DNA of 64,000 nt from Pseudomonas gingeri (GCF_013385425.1 NZ_JACAQA010000003.1:310001-374000); one strand, 5' to 3'. Numbered from the stretch's first letter, positions 26,191-35,678 are shown. A program made the numbers and translations. Notes: generated by a model not told the origin, from the letters alone.

Positions 26191-27040
26191 ACGCCCGCAG
26201 CTTGGGCACCACGTGCCGACCTGAGGGCCACAGTACATTGAATTGACCGGTTTCCTGGGTGAAGCTGTCCAGCACGGTAATCAGTTCACCGTTTTCCAGC
26301 TCCCGCGCAATCAGGAAATCCGCCACGTAAATCAGCCCCAGGCCCTCAACCGCGAAAGCCGTTCGACCATCCTGGGCATTGCAGACCATCGAACAGGGCA
26401 ACCCCGCTTCGGCGTCCTCTCCAGCCCCCGACAGCATCCAGCTCTGCAGCTTGCCGGTCAGGGGGTAACGAAAATGAATGCAGGCATGGGCCCACAGATC
26501 CGCAGGCGTGAGTGGAACCCCGCGCCGGGAGAAATAGGCCGGTGAGCCGGCGACCAGCATCCGAAAGCCCCCCAACGGTCTGGCACTGAGCCCGGAATCC
26601 TTGGGTTCCCCGGTCCGGATCACCGCATCGAACCCCTCCTCGATCACTTCCACCACCCGGTCGGTAAACTCCAGGTCGAGCTGGATATCCGGATAGCGTC
26701 GCTGGAATTGGGTAAAGACTGGCAGAAAGGGCTTGCCGATCATCGGCAGGCTGATACGCAGCCGCCCCTGGGGCATTGACGATAGCTGCGACAGCTCGGC
26801 GTTAGCGGCATCCAACTCCCCAAGTACCCGCTTGCAGCGCTCCAGATACAGCATCCCTTCGCCCGTTAGCGCGATGCTCCGGGTGCTGCGATGAAACAGG
26901 CGCACGCCGAGCTTTTCCTCCAGCCGCGCCATGCTCTTGCTGACCGCCGATGCCGAAATCCCCAGAAAGCGTCCGGCCGCCACGAAACTGCGGGCCTCGG
27001 CGGCCTGCACAAACACACCGATTGCACTCAGACTGTCCAT
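26135..27040 (-). CDS. LysR-family transcriptional regulator (divergent from quinone reductase-like gene)
   Basis: About 301 residues. HTH MDSLSAIGVFVQAAEARSFVAAGRFLGISASAVSKSMARLEEK is of the large CrgA/DmlR-like branch, with the STRSIALTGEG wing and RISLPMIGKPFLPVFTQF linker. I favour the ATG at 27040; another at 27046 adds two residues and an upstream extension to 27100 runs into the promoter of the divergent gene. Such regulators usually control the adjacent oxidoreductase, here the gene at 27148. Confidence 0.87.
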   Translation of the reverse strand: MDSLSAIGVFVQAAEARSFVAAGRFLGISASAVSKSMARLEEKLGVRLFHRSTRSIALTGEGMLYLERCKRVLGELDAANAELSQLSSMPQGRLRISLPMIGKPFLPVFTQFQRRYPDIQLDLEFTDRVVEVIEEGFDAVIRTGEPKDSGLSARPLGGFRMLVAGSPAYFSRRGVPLTPADLWAHACIHFRYPLTGKLQSWMLSGAGEDAEAGLPCSMVCNAQDGRTAFAVEGLGLIYVADFLIARELENGELITVLDSFTQETGQFNVLWPSGRHVVPKLRAFIDFLQEHLPFPKSATGA

Positions 27041-27147
27041 ACCCATCCCATTAATGACTCCAGAGTCCATTCTAAACGGATCTACAAACCATTTTTCCAA
27101 TCGATGTTCATCGCTATCGTCTACTCCTACTCAACTGGAGCACCGTG

Positions 27148-27735
27148 ATGGACAAGATATTCGTGATCAACGCCGGCACCCCTTATGCCTTTGCCAAAGG
27201 CGACTTGAACCGCAGCCTGCATGACACCGCGGTCAGCCTGCTGACCCGCTCCGGGTACGAGGTCCGCTCCACCCACCTGACAGAGGGTTACCGGGAGGAG
27301 GAAGAAGTCGCCAAGTTCCTCTGGGCCGATGCGATCATCTATCAGATGCCGGCCTGGTGGATGGGCGCGCCCTGGACACTGAAGAAATACATCGACGAAG
27401 TCTTCACCGTGGGCCATGGCCAGCTCTATGCCAGCGATGGGCGCAGCGCTGAAACCCCCTCCCTTGGTTATGGCTCCGGAGGGCTGCTGCAGGGTCGCAA
27501 ATACATGATCTCGGCAACCTGGAACGCCCCCAGGCACGCTTTTGAAGCCGAAGATGATTTTTTTGAAGGCAAGGATATCGATGCCGTCTACTTCCCGTTC
27601 CACAAGGCTCATCAGTTGATCGGGCTGCAAGCGCTGCCGACCTTCGCCTGCTTCGACGTCGTGAAAAACCCCGGACATGAGAACGACCAGCTGCGCTACA
27701 AGCGGCATCTGGAGCAGGTGTTCAACACTCGATAA
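27148..27735 (+). CDS. NAD(P)H-dependent flavodoxin-fold oxidoreductase (MdaB-like)
   Basis: 195 residues of the NQO1/MdaB quinone reductase family. Features: MDKIFVINAGTPYAFAKGDLNRSLHDTA (phosphate-binding start), YQMPAWWMGAPWTLKKYIDEVF and the YGSGGLLQGRKYMISATWNAP stretch at the flavin site. It would reduce quinones by two electrons with FAD and NADPH in the cytoplasm, protecting from redox cycling. GGAG lies 7 bases before the ATG at 27148 (a GTG three bases earlier is too close). Divergent from a LysR gene. Confidence 0.87.
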   Translation: MDKIFVINAGTPYAFAKGDLNRSLHDTAVSLLTRSGYEVRSTHLTEGYREEEEVAKFLWADAIIYQMPAWWMGAPWTLKKYIDEVFTVGHGQLYASDGRSAETPSLGYGSGGLLQGRKYMISATWNAPRHAFEAEDDFFEGKDIDAVYFPFHKAHQLIGLQALPTFACFDVVKNPGHENDQLRYKRHLEQVFNTR

Positions 27736-27797
27736 GCGTTGTTCATGCCACCTGCCACTCATGACAAGGAAGTCGTCCAAGGTATGGAAAAGAACAG

Positions 27798-27819
27798 ATA
27801 GATGTTTACAACAATCTAT
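27798..27819. promoter_or_regulatory. Candidate TetR operator
   Basis: Perfect 6-bp arms ATAGAT and ATCTAT with a 10-base centre, 48 bases before the tetR-like start. TetR dimers commonly bind such 20-24 bp palindromes at their own promoters. Autoregulation is inferred. Confidence 0.45.
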
Positions 27820-27867
27820 AATCTGAAGGATGCTAAGCCAATCACCGCATCCCTTCAGGAGCCCCCC

Positions 27868-28455
27868 ATGCCCCGCGTCTCGCGCAAACAGGCCGAACTC
27901 AATCGCGAAAGCATCACCGACGCCGCTGCGCGGCTGTTTCGTGAGCGCGGTCTGAAAAGTCTGAGCCTGGTTGAGGTGATGGGCGCCGCCGGCCTGACCC
28001 ATGGCGGTTTCTATGGGCATTTCGAGTCCAAGGAAGCCCTGGCCGCCGAGGCCTGCAGCCGCAGCTTCCAGCAGTCGACCGAGCGCTGGCGGCAGAAGGC
28101 CGAGACCCTGGGCCACGGCGAAGCGGCGCGCCAGTCCATTGTCGAGCACTACCTCAGTACGAAACATCGCGACACGCCGGGCGAAGGCTGCCCGGTGGCG
28201 GCCTTCTGCGGCGACCTGGCCCATGAAGACCCCGGGACCGCGCTGCATCGCAACTACGTCAAGGGCCTGGAGACACTGCTCGACACCTACGCCTCACTGC
28301 TGGGTACCGACGACCCGCAGGTCCGGCAAAAAGCCCTGGTGCAGCAGGCGCTGCTGGTCGGCGCCCTGACCCTGGCCCGTTCGACCCGGGGCCAGGCGCT
28401 ATCGGACGAGTTCCTGACAGCAGCCAGGGATTTCCTGCTGGCCGAAGCGAGCTGA
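27868..28455 (+). CDS. TetR/AcrR-family transcriptional regulator
   Basis: 195 residues. HTH at ~8-55 (RESITDAAARLFRERGLKSLSLVEVMGAAGLTHGGFYGHFESKEAL) matches the branch that regulates quinone/aldehyde-type reductases, with the C-terminal ligand domain CPVAAFCGDLAHEDPG (TetR_C-like). ATG at 27868 has AGGAG 7 bases before. It follows the quinone reductase gene in the same direction and may respond to the same electrophiles. A palindrome upstream is the likely operator. Ends 3 bases before the converging kinase gene. Confidence 0.88.
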   Translation: MPRVSRKQAELNRESITDAAARLFRERGLKSLSLVEVMGAAGLTHGGFYGHFESKEALAAEACSRSFQQSTERWRQKAETLGHGEAARQSIVEHYLSTKHRDTPGEGCPVAAFCGDLAHEDPGTALHRNYVKGLETLLDTYASLLGTDDPQVRQKALVQQALLVGALTLARSTRGQALSDEFLTAARDFLLAEAS

Positions 28456-28458
28456 AAA

Positions 28459-29919
28459 TCAGCCCACCGCCGTCAGTTCGAAACAGAACACCGCGCCCTT
28501 GCCCGGAATCGACAACAAGCGAATCTGACTGTCGTGCAATTGCAGGATGCGCCGCACAATCAGCAACCCCAGGCCGCCGGAACGCCGGTCGCCGTCCTGG
28601 TTGAACGGCCGGCGGAACAGGTTTTCCAGCAAGCTCGGGGCAATCCCCGGACCGGTGTCGCTGACCGTGACCTGAAGCTTGCCGCGGCCATGGGTCAGCG
28701 CCACCTCGATGGTGCCGCCTTCGGGGGTATGGCGCAGGGCGTTATCGATCAGGTTGGTCAGGACCCGCTCGATCATCCCCAGGTCCGCGCTGACCATCGA
28801 CGCGCCACGGGGCAATACCGCCAACAGCTTCGACTGGCGGGTCTCGGCCATCAGCTCGAACTTCTGGAACACATCCTGGATCAGGTCGCTGAGGGAGAAA
28901 TCCTCGACCTGCAGCCGCACCGCGCCATGCTCCAGGCGCGCCAGTTCAAACAGCGCCTGGGCCAGTTGCCCGACCTTGCTGCTCTGGGCCAGGGCGATCC
29001 CCAGGTAACGTCGACGCTCATCCGGTGCCAGCACCGCGTCCTTGAGGGACAGGGTTTCCAGGTAACCGTGCAAGGACGCCAGGGGCGTGCGCAAGTCATG
29101 GGAAATATTCGCCACCAGCTCGCGACGATCCTGGTCGAGCTGGGTCAGGCTGCGCCACTGTTCGCCGATGCGCGTGGCCATCTGGGCAAAGCTGGCTTCC
29201 AGCACCTCGATTTCATCGCGACGCCCGGCTCCGGCCCGGGACAACACCGGCAACTGTGCCGGGGCGGCATCGGTATCGAAATCACGCATGGTCTCGGTCA
29301 GGCGGCGCAGCGGACGGGTGATCAGGCGGAAGGCGATCAGGCCGGCGATCAGCCCCAACAGAGCCACCAGGCTCATGGCCCACAAGGTGGTGCGCAGCAC
29401 CGAACTGGCCGACACCTGGGCCGCCAGGCGATCATGCTCTTCGCCCTGGAGGACTACGTACAGATAGCCCAGTTCCTTGCCGCCACCGCGCAAGGCCGCC
29501 GCGCTGAACACCTTGCGCCCGTCATCGCTGCGCGGGTCGTCACCGAGGATCGGCAGCGGCTGGCCGTCGAGCAGGCGGCGGATCGGCGCCAGGTCGACGT
29601 GATCACGGTGCAGGTGGCCTTGGGGCGCGGCATCGCCGGTGATCTTGCCGCTGGGTGAGAGCAGATAGACTTCCACGCTCGGGTTGACGTTCATCAACTG
29701 GCCGAACAGCGCACGCACGCCCTCCATGGTCAGGCCTTCGGTGCCCACCAGCCGATTGTCCAGGGCAATGCTCTGGGCCAGGTCCCGGGACAGTCCCTGG
29801 ACCACTTCCTTTTCATGCATGTCGCTGGCCCGCACCTGCAACCACACCGAGGCCCCGCAACAGGCCAGCAGCAGGATGGAAAAAGCCAGGGACAGGCGCT
29901 GGGAAAGGGTCAGGTTCAT
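28459..29919 (-). CDS. Sensor histidine kinase
   Basis: 486 residues: TM1 at ~7-26, a periplasmic sensor of ~150 residues, TM2 at ~178-200, HAMP, HisKA with the phospho-acceptor His in ISHDLRTPLASLHG, and an ATPase domain (N box NLIDNALRHTPEGG, G1 DTGPGIAP, G2 GGLGLLIVRRI). The ATG overlaps the regulator stop by ATGA. The periplasmic part contains no cysteine pair that would explain redox sensing, but the unit faces the periplasmic Msr cassette, so a role in sensing envelope oxidation is a fair guess. Confidence 0.9.
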   Translation of the reverse strand: MNLTLSQRLSLAFSILLLACCGASVWLQVRASDMHEKEVVQGLSRDLAQSIALDNRLVGTEGLTMEGVRALFGQLMNVNPSVEVYLLSPSGKITGDAAPQGHLHRDHVDLAPIRRLLDGQPLPILGDDPRSDDGRKVFSAAALRGGGKELGYLYVVLQGEEHDRLAAQVSASSVLRTTLWAMSLVALLGLIAGLIAFRLITRPLRRLTETMRDFDTDAAPAQLPVLSRAGAGRRDEIEVLEASFAQMATRIGEQWRSLTQLDQDRRELVANISHDLRTPLASLHGYLETLSLKDAVLAPDERRRYLGIALAQSSKVGQLAQALFELARLEHGAVRLQVEDFSLSDLIQDVFQKFELMAETRQSKLLAVLPRGASMVSADLGMIERVLTNLIDNALRHTPEGGTIEVALTHGRGKLQVTVSDTGPGIAPSLLENLFRRPFNQDGDRRSGGLGLLIVRRILQLHDSQIRLLSIPGKGAVFCFELTAVG

Positions 29920-30632
29920 GACGGGCGACTCACCGGCGAGAAGCGATAACCGCGGCCCCAGACCGTGAGAATCCGCTCGGGTTGCGCCGGGTCGACTTCG
30001 ATCTTGGCCCGCAGGCGATTGATATGGGTGTTGACCGTGTGTTCATAACCGTCGTGCTGGTAACCCCAGACCTGGTTCAACAGGTCCATGCGCGAATACA
30101 CGGTGCCGGGGTTTTTCATAAAGAAATGCAGCAGGTCGAATTCCCGTGGGGTCAGGTCCAGGGACTTGCCGTCGACCCGGGCTTCACGGCTCAGCGGATC
30201 AAGGCTGAGGCCGCCCTGCTCCAGGGTCCCGGCCTCGATTTTCAGGCTCTTGGCCAGGGCATCGACCCGCCGTAGCAAGGCCTTGACCCGCGCCGCCAGT
30301 TCCAGCATCGAGAACGGCTTGGCCAGGTAATCGTCGGCGCCCAGTTCCAGCCCGAGCACCCGGTGCATCTCGCTGGAACGGGCACTGGTGATAATGATCG
30401 GGGTGTAGCGCGCCATGGCCCGCGCCTGCCGGCAGATTTCCAGGCCATCGACGCCCGGCAGCATCAGGTCGAGGATCAGCGCATCCCAGGAGCCCTTGCT
30501 CAATTGCGCCAGGCCCAGGTTGCCGTCGGCGCAGTGGGTGACCTCATACCCCTCGTCCCGCAGGTGCAGGCTCAGCAAGTCCGCCAGGTGCAGGTCATCT
30601 TCGACGATCAGAATGCGTTTGGGTGAATCCAT
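29916..30632 (-). CDS. OmpR-family response regulator
   Basis: 238 residues. Receiver domain with acidic pocket in ILIVEDD, phospho-acceptor Asp in ALILDLMLPG and Lys in ADDYLAKPFS; winged helix C-terminus ending ILTVWGRGYRFSPV. ATG 30632 has AAGG 6 bases upstream. First gene of the two-gene unit, with 159 bp between it and the divergent msrB-dipZ-msrA operon, which is its most probable target. The layout resembles E. coli HprRS near msrPQ, though the Msr enzymes are of a different type. Confidence 0.9.
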   Translation of the reverse strand: MDSPKRILIVEDDLHLADLLSLHLRDEGYEVTHCADGNLGLAQLSKGSWDALILDLMLPGVDGLEICRQARAMARYTPIIITSARSSEMHRVLGLELGADDYLAKPFSMLELAARVKALLRRVDALAKSLKIEAGTLEQGGLSLDPLSREARVDGKSLDLTPREFDLLHFFMKNPGTVYSRMDLLNQVWGYQHDGYEHTVNTHINRLRAKIEVDPAQPERILTVWGRGYRFSPVSRPS

Positions 30633-30791
30633 GGGCAACCTTTGTGCTGGTAATCGGCGAAAACGACGCCTGAATCATTGTGCCGGATCGCCAGGAGGCA
30701 ATGTTCACAAATAAGTTAAGTTTACGGGAGGATTTGGCGACCCCCGCCGCTCAACAATGAAAGCCTGATCAATCACCGTGGACGCGACGCC

Positions 30792-31310
30792 ATGTCCTCC
30801 AGAAGACGCTTTCTTGTTTCCAGTGCCGCCACCCTGCTCGCCGCCGGTTTGTTCGACTGGCGCGCCGTCGGCGCCACCTTCGGCAGCGGCAGTCGTTCGG
30901 CCGACACCGGCGAAACCTTCGAAGTCAGCCATACCGACGCCGAGTGGAAATCGATGCTCAGCGATGAGCAATACGAAGTGCTGCGCCATGAAGGCACCGA
31001 GCGGCCGTACAGCAGCGCCCTCAATGAGGAGCACCGCGCCGGCGTGTTCGCCTGTGCCGGCTGCAGCCTGGCGCTGTTTTCGTCGGCCGCCAAATATGAC
31101 AGCCGCACCGGCTGGCCAAGTTTCACCGCACCGCTGGAAAGCGCCGTGGCCACCCGCCGCGACACCTCCTTCGGCGTCTCCCGGACCGAAGTGCATTGCC
31201 ACCGTTGCGGCGGCCACCTGGGCCATGTCTTCCCCGACGGGCCGCAGCCCACCGGCCTGCGTTACTGCATGAACGGTGTCGCCATGACCTTCGCCCCCGG
31301 CGCGGCCTGA
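30792..31310 (+). CDS. msrB: Tat-exported methionine-R-sulfoxide reductase MsrB
   Basis: 172 residues. The N-terminus SSRRRFLVSSAATLLAAG is a twin-arginine signal, so the mature enzyme acts in the periplasm. The zinc-binding pairs are C88/C91 and C136/C139; RTGWPSF, GHLGHVFPDGP and RYCMNG are the MsrB motifs, with C159 the catalytic cysteine (the usual RYCIN is here RYCMN). It reduces Met-R-sulfoxide in oxidised proteins. First gene of a three-gene operon with dipZ and msrA. The Tat signal matches the need to load zinc before export. There is no obvious resolving cysteine other than the zinc ligands. Confidence 0.92.
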   Translation: MSSRRRFLVSSAATLLAAGLFDWRAVGATFGSGSRSADTGETFEVSHTDAEWKSMLSDEQYEVLRHEGTERPYSSALNEEHRAGVFACAGCSLALFSSAAKYDSRTGWPSFTAPLESAVATRRDTSFGVSRTEVHCHRCGGHLGHVFPDGPQPTGLRYCMNGVAMTFAPGAA

Positions 31311-31337
31311 TTCCCACGTTTCGACAAGGATTCCATC

Positions 31338-33143
31338 ATGTTCCTGCTTATCCTGGCCTACCTCGGCGGTCTTCTGACCATCCTCAGCCCCTGCATCCTG
31401 CCGGTGCTGCCGTTCGTCTTCGCCCGCTCCGGCGAACCGTTCCGGCGCAGCGGCCTGCCCTTGCTCTGTGGCATGGCCCTGACCTTCGCCCTGGTCGCGA
31501 CCCTGGCGGCGGTCGGCGGTGGCTGGGTGGTGCAGGCCAACCAGTACGGCCGTTGGCTGGCCATGGCGCTGATGGCGTTTTTTGCTATTACCCTGCTGTT
31601 CCCGCACCTGGCCGAACGCCTGACCCAACCCTTGGTGGCGGCCGGTGATCGGCTGTCACGCTCGGCGCAAAGCCACGATGGCTCGCCCAGCGCGCGCTCG
31701 TCCTTTGTACTCGGCATCGCCACCGGCCTGCTGTGGGCGCCCTGCGCCGGGCCAATTCTCGGGCTGATCCTCACCGGTGCCGCCCTGCAGGGCGCGAACA
31801 TCGGCACCACCCTGTTGCTGCTGGCCTACGCCGCCGGTGCCGCGACCTCCCTGGCCGGCGCGCTGCTGATCGGTGGCAAGCTGTTCAGCGCGATGAAGCG
31901 CAACCTCGGCACCGGCCAATGGCTGCGTCGCGGCCTGGGTGCGGCCATGCTGATCGGCGTGGTCGCCATTGCCCTGGGCCTGGACACCGGCATCCTGACC
32001 CGGGTGTCCACGGTCGCCACCTCGGGCCTCGAACAGAAGCTGCTCGACAACCTGACGCCGAAGAAAGCCCCGGAACAGGGTGGCGCCATGATGGCGGCGG
32101 TCAACAGTGACGCCGGCCAGCCGAGCGGCAGCATGATGGCGATGGCGGCCAAGACCGGTGGCGCGGAACGTGCGCTGCCGGTGGAAGGCACCCTGCCGGA
32201 CCTCTCGGGTGCCGTGCAGTGGCTCAACTCCGCACCGCTGAGCGCCGCCGAGCTCAAGGGCAAGGTGGTACTGATCGACTTCTGGACCTACTCCTGCATC
32301 AACTGCCTGCGCAGCCTGCCCTACGTCAACGCCTGGGCGCAGAAGTACCACGACCAGGGCCTGGTGGTGATCGGCGTGCATGCACCGGAGTTCGCCTTCG
32401 AACGCGATATCGACAACGTCCGCCAGGCCGTCGGCAAGCTGGGCATCCAGTACCCGGTGGCCATCGACAACAACTATGCCATCTGGCGCGGTTTCAACAA
32501 CCAGTACTGGCCAGCCCACTACTTCGTCGATGCCCAGGGTCGTGTGCGTTATCACCACTTCGGCGAAGGCGACTACGAAGGCTCCGAGCAGGTGATCCAG
32601 CAGTTGCTGAAAGAAGCCGGCCACCAGAACGTCTCCGGCGGCATGGTCAGTGCCCAGGCCCAGGGCGTGATGCAGGCCGCCGACGAAGCCGAAGTGAAAT
32701 CGCCGGAAACCTACCTGGGTTATGACCGCGCCGAGAACTTCGCCTCGCCGGGCGACCAGGTTGCCGACCATCAGAAAAACTACGTCGCACCGAAGCAACC
32801 GGCCTTGAACCAGTGGGGCCTGGACGGTCAATGGACCGCCCATGCCGAACAAGTGACGCTCAACCAGGCCCCGGGCCAGGTGGTCTATCGCTTCCACGCC
32901 CGTGACCTGCACCTGGTGCTGGGCCCGGCGTCGGATGGCAAGCCGGTGCGCTTCAAGGTGCGTATCGACGGCGCCATGCCCGGCGCCAACCACGGCACCG
33001 ATACCGACGCCAACGGCGAAGGCAAGGTGACCGAGCAGCGTCTGTACCAACTGGTCCGCCAGGCCGGGGACGTCAGCGAACACACCTTCTCCATCGAATT
33101 TCTCGATCCCGGCGTACAAGCCTACGCCTTTACCTTCGGTTGA
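31338..33143 (+). CDS. dipZ: DipZ-like disulfide reductase: CcdA membrane domain plus periplasmic thioredoxin domain
   Basis: 601 residues. Residues 1-~230 form the CcdA/DsbD-type electron channel with one cysteine in each half: C19 (LSPCILPVLPF) and C136 (WAPCAGPI). Residues ~285-430 are a TlpA-like thioredoxin domain with the CxxC pair C320/C323 (YSCINCLRS). Residues ~440-601 are the C-terminal beta-rich domain of DipZ proteins. It carries electrons from cytoplasmic thioredoxin to the periplasm. Located between msrB and msrA, so it is the natural reductant for both. A ribosome site AAGGA lies before the ATG. Intergenic gaps of 27 and 20 bp mark an operon. Confidence 0.88.
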   Translation: MFLLILAYLGGLLTILSPCILPVLPFVFARSGEPFRRSGLPLLCGMALTFALVATLAAVGGGWVVQANQYGRWLAMALMAFFAITLLFPHLAERLTQPLVAAGDRLSRSAQSHDGSPSARSSFVLGIATGLLWAPCAGPILGLILTGAALQGANIGTTLLLLAYAAGAATSLAGALLIGGKLFSAMKRNLGTGQWLRRGLGAAMLIGVVAIALGLDTGILTRVSTVATSGLEQKLLDNLTPKKAPEQGGAMMAAVNSDAGQPSGSMMAMAAKTGGAERALPVEGTLPDLSGAVQWLNSAPLSAAELKGKVVLIDFWTYSCINCLRSLPYVNAWAQKYHDQGLVVIGVHAPEFAFERDIDNVRQAVGKLGIQYPVAIDNNYAIWRGFNNQYWPAHYFVDAQGRVRYHHFGEGDYEGSEQVIQQLLKEAGHQNVSGGMVSAQAQGVMQAADEAEVKSPETYLGYDRAENFASPGDQVADHQKNYVAPKQPALNQWGLDGQWTAHAEQVTLNQAPGQVVYRFHARDLHLVLGPASDGKPVRFKVRIDGAMPGANHGTDTDANGEGKVTEQRLYQLVRQAGDVSEHTFSIEFLDPGVQAYAFTFG

Positions 33144-33163
33144 TCGCCACAAGGATAAACACC

Positions 33164-33892
33164 ATGAGCAAGCCAATCCTGCAACAAAAAACCAGGTCTC
33201 CGCTGCTGATACTCGCCGGGATCGCTACCCTGTCCCTGTCGGTGCTGATATTCCAGCGCCTGGCCTGGTCGGCGGAAGATGCGGTGCAGATCGCCCCGCC
33301 GGCGCTGGATCAAGCGGCCGGCGCCAGCGGCAAGGCCACGGCGGTGTTTGCCGGCGGCTGTTTCTGGGGCGTCCAGGGGGTGTTCCAGCATGTGCGCGGG
33401 GTCGAGAATGCGGTGTCGGGTTATACCGGCGGCGCGGCGAATACCGCCCAGTACGAATCGGTGGGAGAAGGTTCGACCGGACACGCCGAGTCGGTGCAGG
33501 TGACCTATGACCCGAGCAAGGTCACTTATGGGCAACTGCTGCAGGTGTTTTTCTCGGTGGCCCATAACCCGACGGAGCTCAACCGTCAGGGGCCGGACAG
33601 CGGCACGCAGTACCGCTCGGCGATTTTCCCGATGAATGCCGAACAGGAAACCATCGCCAAGGCCTATATCGCCCAGTTGGATGCCGCCAAGGCATTTCCG
33701 GCGGCAATCGTCACCCGGATCGAGGACGGCAAGGTCTTCTATCCGGCCGAGGGTTATCACCAGAACTACCTGACACTGCACCCAAACGCGCCGTATATCG
33801 CCGTCAACGATCTGCCGAAGGTGGAAAACCTCAAGCGTATGGAACCGCAGCTGTATCGGGAGGATCCGGTGTTGGTGCCGAACGTCAACTGA
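33164..33892 (+). CDS. msrA: Membrane-anchored periplasmic methionine-S-sulfoxide reductase MsrA
   Basis: 242 residues. An uncleaved-looking N-terminal helix (LLILAGIATLSLSVLIF) exports or anchors the enzyme. The catalytic C66 lies in GGCFWG, and GHAESVQVTYDP and the YHQNYL active-site loop follow. It reduces Met-S-sulfoxide, complementing MsrB. Only a short C-terminus follows and I see no clear resolving cysteine, so reduction directly by DipZ is likely. The ATG with AAGGAT upstream is preferred over an in-frame ATC/ATA stretch before it. Last gene of the operon; a REPIN follows. Confidence 0.92.
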   Translation: MSKPILQQKTRSPLLILAGIATLSLSVLIFQRLAWSAEDAVQIAPPALDQAAGASGKATAVFAGGCFWGVQGVFQHVRGVENAVSGYTGGAANTAQYESVGEGSTGHAESVQVTYDPSKVTYGQLLQVFFSVAHNPTELNRQGPDSGTQYRSAIFPMNAEQETIAKAYIAQLDAAKAFPAAIVTRIEDGKVFYPAEGYHQNYLTLHPNAPYIAVNDLPKVENLKRMEPQLYREDPVLVPNVN

Positions 33893-33944
33893 TGGCTGCG
33901 GCAATCCCAATGCCCGTAATGAGATATTGAAAACGCCACGGCAC

Positions 33945-34030
33945 CTGTAGGAGTCGGCTTGCCGGCGATAGCGTCCGCAAGAGCGATGCAAGACTCTTCG
34001 GCCTCATCGCAGGCAAGCCAGCTCCTACAG
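33945..34030. repeat. REPIN between msrA and opgD
   Basis: CTGTAGGAGTCGGCTTGCCG at 33945 and the inverse arm AGGCAAGCCAGCTCCTACAG ending at 34030. It sits between converging genes and may end both transcripts. The arms belong to the GGCTTGCCGGCGAT REP type, different from the GGGCTTGCCCGCGAA type at 22898. Confidence 0.8.
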
Positions 34031-34058
34031 GGACCGTGTTCGGTTTCAGACCTTCTTA

Positions 34059-35678
34059 TCAGGTATAGCGCCGCTTGTCCGCAGCCGGCGGGAAATACTG
34101 GTACAGCCAGGTTTCGCTCAAGGTGCGGTCACGGGTGCGAATAAACAGCCGCAGTTCCACCGGGTCGACCCGATCGTCGCTCGGGTACCAGTCGAACGTC
34201 ACCCGATAACCGTTGATTTCGTCCAGTTTGAGGACATCGATATCCTTCACCTGACCGCAGGACGTCGTCACCACCGGCTCGATCTCGGCCCCCAGGGACA
34301 GACGCTCCAACCCTCCGCCGGTAAAGTCCACGGCAAAGCGCCGGGCCCAGACCTCAGGGTTGTGCTCACCCGGTGCCCAGCCTTCGACAAAGCCGCCCAT
34401 GCCCGAACGGGTCGCGTGCACCCGTGCCAACGGCGTGCCCACCGGTGGCATCGCACTCCAATACAGCTTGTAGCCGTAATTCAGCGAAGCCCCCGCCGCC
34501 ACCGGTTCCTTGGGCGTCCAGAACGCGACGATATTGTCCAGGGTCTCACCCGTGGTGGGGATTTCCAGCAAGTCGACGGAGCCCTCGCCCCAGGCCGTGG
34601 TCGGCTCGACCCACAGGCTCGGACGCCGGCTGTACCAGTCCACGGTGTCCTGGTAGCTGGCGAACTCATGGTCGGTCTGCACCAGGCCGAAGCCCTTCGG
34701 GTCCTTGTCGACGAAGGCATTGAACTGCAAGGTCGCCGGGTTGTTCAGCGGCCGGCAGATCCATTCGCCATTACCGCGCCACATGGCCAGGCGGTCAGAG
34801 TCATGGATCTGCGGGTGAAGGGTGTCGCACATCCGCCGCTCATGGGTGCCGCAACTGAACATGCTGGTCATCGGCGCGATGCCCAACTGCTCAATGGCGA
34901 TACGCGCATTGATATGGGCATCGACCGCCATCACCACCTGCTCGGCCTGGCAATCGATATCGAAGCGATAGGCACCGGTGGCACTCGGCGAATCGAGCAA
35001 GGCATAGACCACGAAGCGGGTGCTGTCCTTGTCCGGGGTTTCGAACCAGAAATGGGTGAAGTCGGGAAACTCCTCACGCTTCTTCCCATAGGTATCGATC
35101 GCCAGCCCCCGCGCCGACAAGCCGTATTGCCCGGTCTTGTCCACCGCCCGGAAGTAGCTGGCGCCGAGGAACGAGACGATGTCGTGCTGGTCGATTTCCG
35201 GGGCCTTGAACAGCTTGAAGCCGGAGAATCCCAGGTCGCCCTTGAGGCGCGACGGGTCGATGCCGCTGCGGGCATAGTTGAACAATGCCGGGCGGAAATG
35301 CACCTCGCGGGCCTGGCGCGTCTGCGGGTCGACGCTGTACATGCGCACCGGCTGCTTGAACCCCATGCCGACATGGAAGAATTGCATGTCCAACTGGCCC
35401 TTGAGCTCGTTCCACAGCGAGTGCCGGGCATCGTACTGAATGGCGTTGAACTGCTGCGGGGTCATGTCCGCCAGGGACTGCGGCAACACCTGGCGGGTGC
35501 TGACATAGTCCTTCGCGGCGAGTTTTTTCGCGTGGACCTGCAGTGTCTCGAAGTCGAAGTGTTCTATCTCGCCATCCGCGGTGGCGGCAAGCGCCCGGGC
35601 CGCGAACAGACCGCTGGCCGACAGGCCGGTATAGGCCGCCAGGGCCAGGGAAGCTTTCAGAAGATTGCGGCGGTGCAT
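34059..35678 (-). CDS. opgD: Glucan biosynthesis protein D (OpgD/MdoD)
   Basis: 539 residues, MdoG/OpgD family. Tat signal [17 protein letters not shown] is the property that separates OpgD from Sec-exported OpgG. The mature part opens with [18 protein letters not shown] and contains the two beta-sandwich domains of the family through to [13 protein letters not shown]. It acts in the periplasm on the beta-1,2 backbone of osmoregulated periplasmic glucans, where OpgD and OpgG homologues cleave or shape the glucan. I took ATG 35678; the frame upstream has no Tat-like start. Divergent from a two-component system; opgG/opgH are not here. Confidence 0.9.
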   Translation of the reverse strand: MHRRNLLKASLALAAYTGLSASGLFAARALAATADGEIEHFDFETLQVHAKKLAAKDYVSTRQVLPQSLADMTPQQFNAIQYDARHSLWNELKGQLDMQFFHVGMGFKQPVRMYSVDPQTRQAREVHFRPALFNYARSGIDPSRLKGDLGFSGFKLFKAPEIDQHDIVSFLGASYFRAVDKTGQYGLSARGLAIDTYGKKREEFPDFTHFWFETPDKDSTRFVVYALLDSPSATGAYRFDIDCQAEQVVMAVDAHINARIAIEQLGIAPMTSMFSCGTHERRMCDTLHPQIHDSDRLAMWRGNGEWICRPLNNPATLQFNAFVDKDPKGFGLVQTDHEFASYQDTVDWYSRRPSLWVEPTTAWGEGSVDLLEIPTTGETLDNIVAFWTPKEPVAAGASLNYGYKLYWSAMPPVGTPLARVHATRSGMGGFVEGWAPGEHNPEVWARRFAVDFTGGGLERLSLGAEIEPVVTTSCGQVKDIDVLKLDEINGYRVTFDWYPSDDRVDPVELRLFIRTRDRTLSETWLYQYFPPAADKRRYT

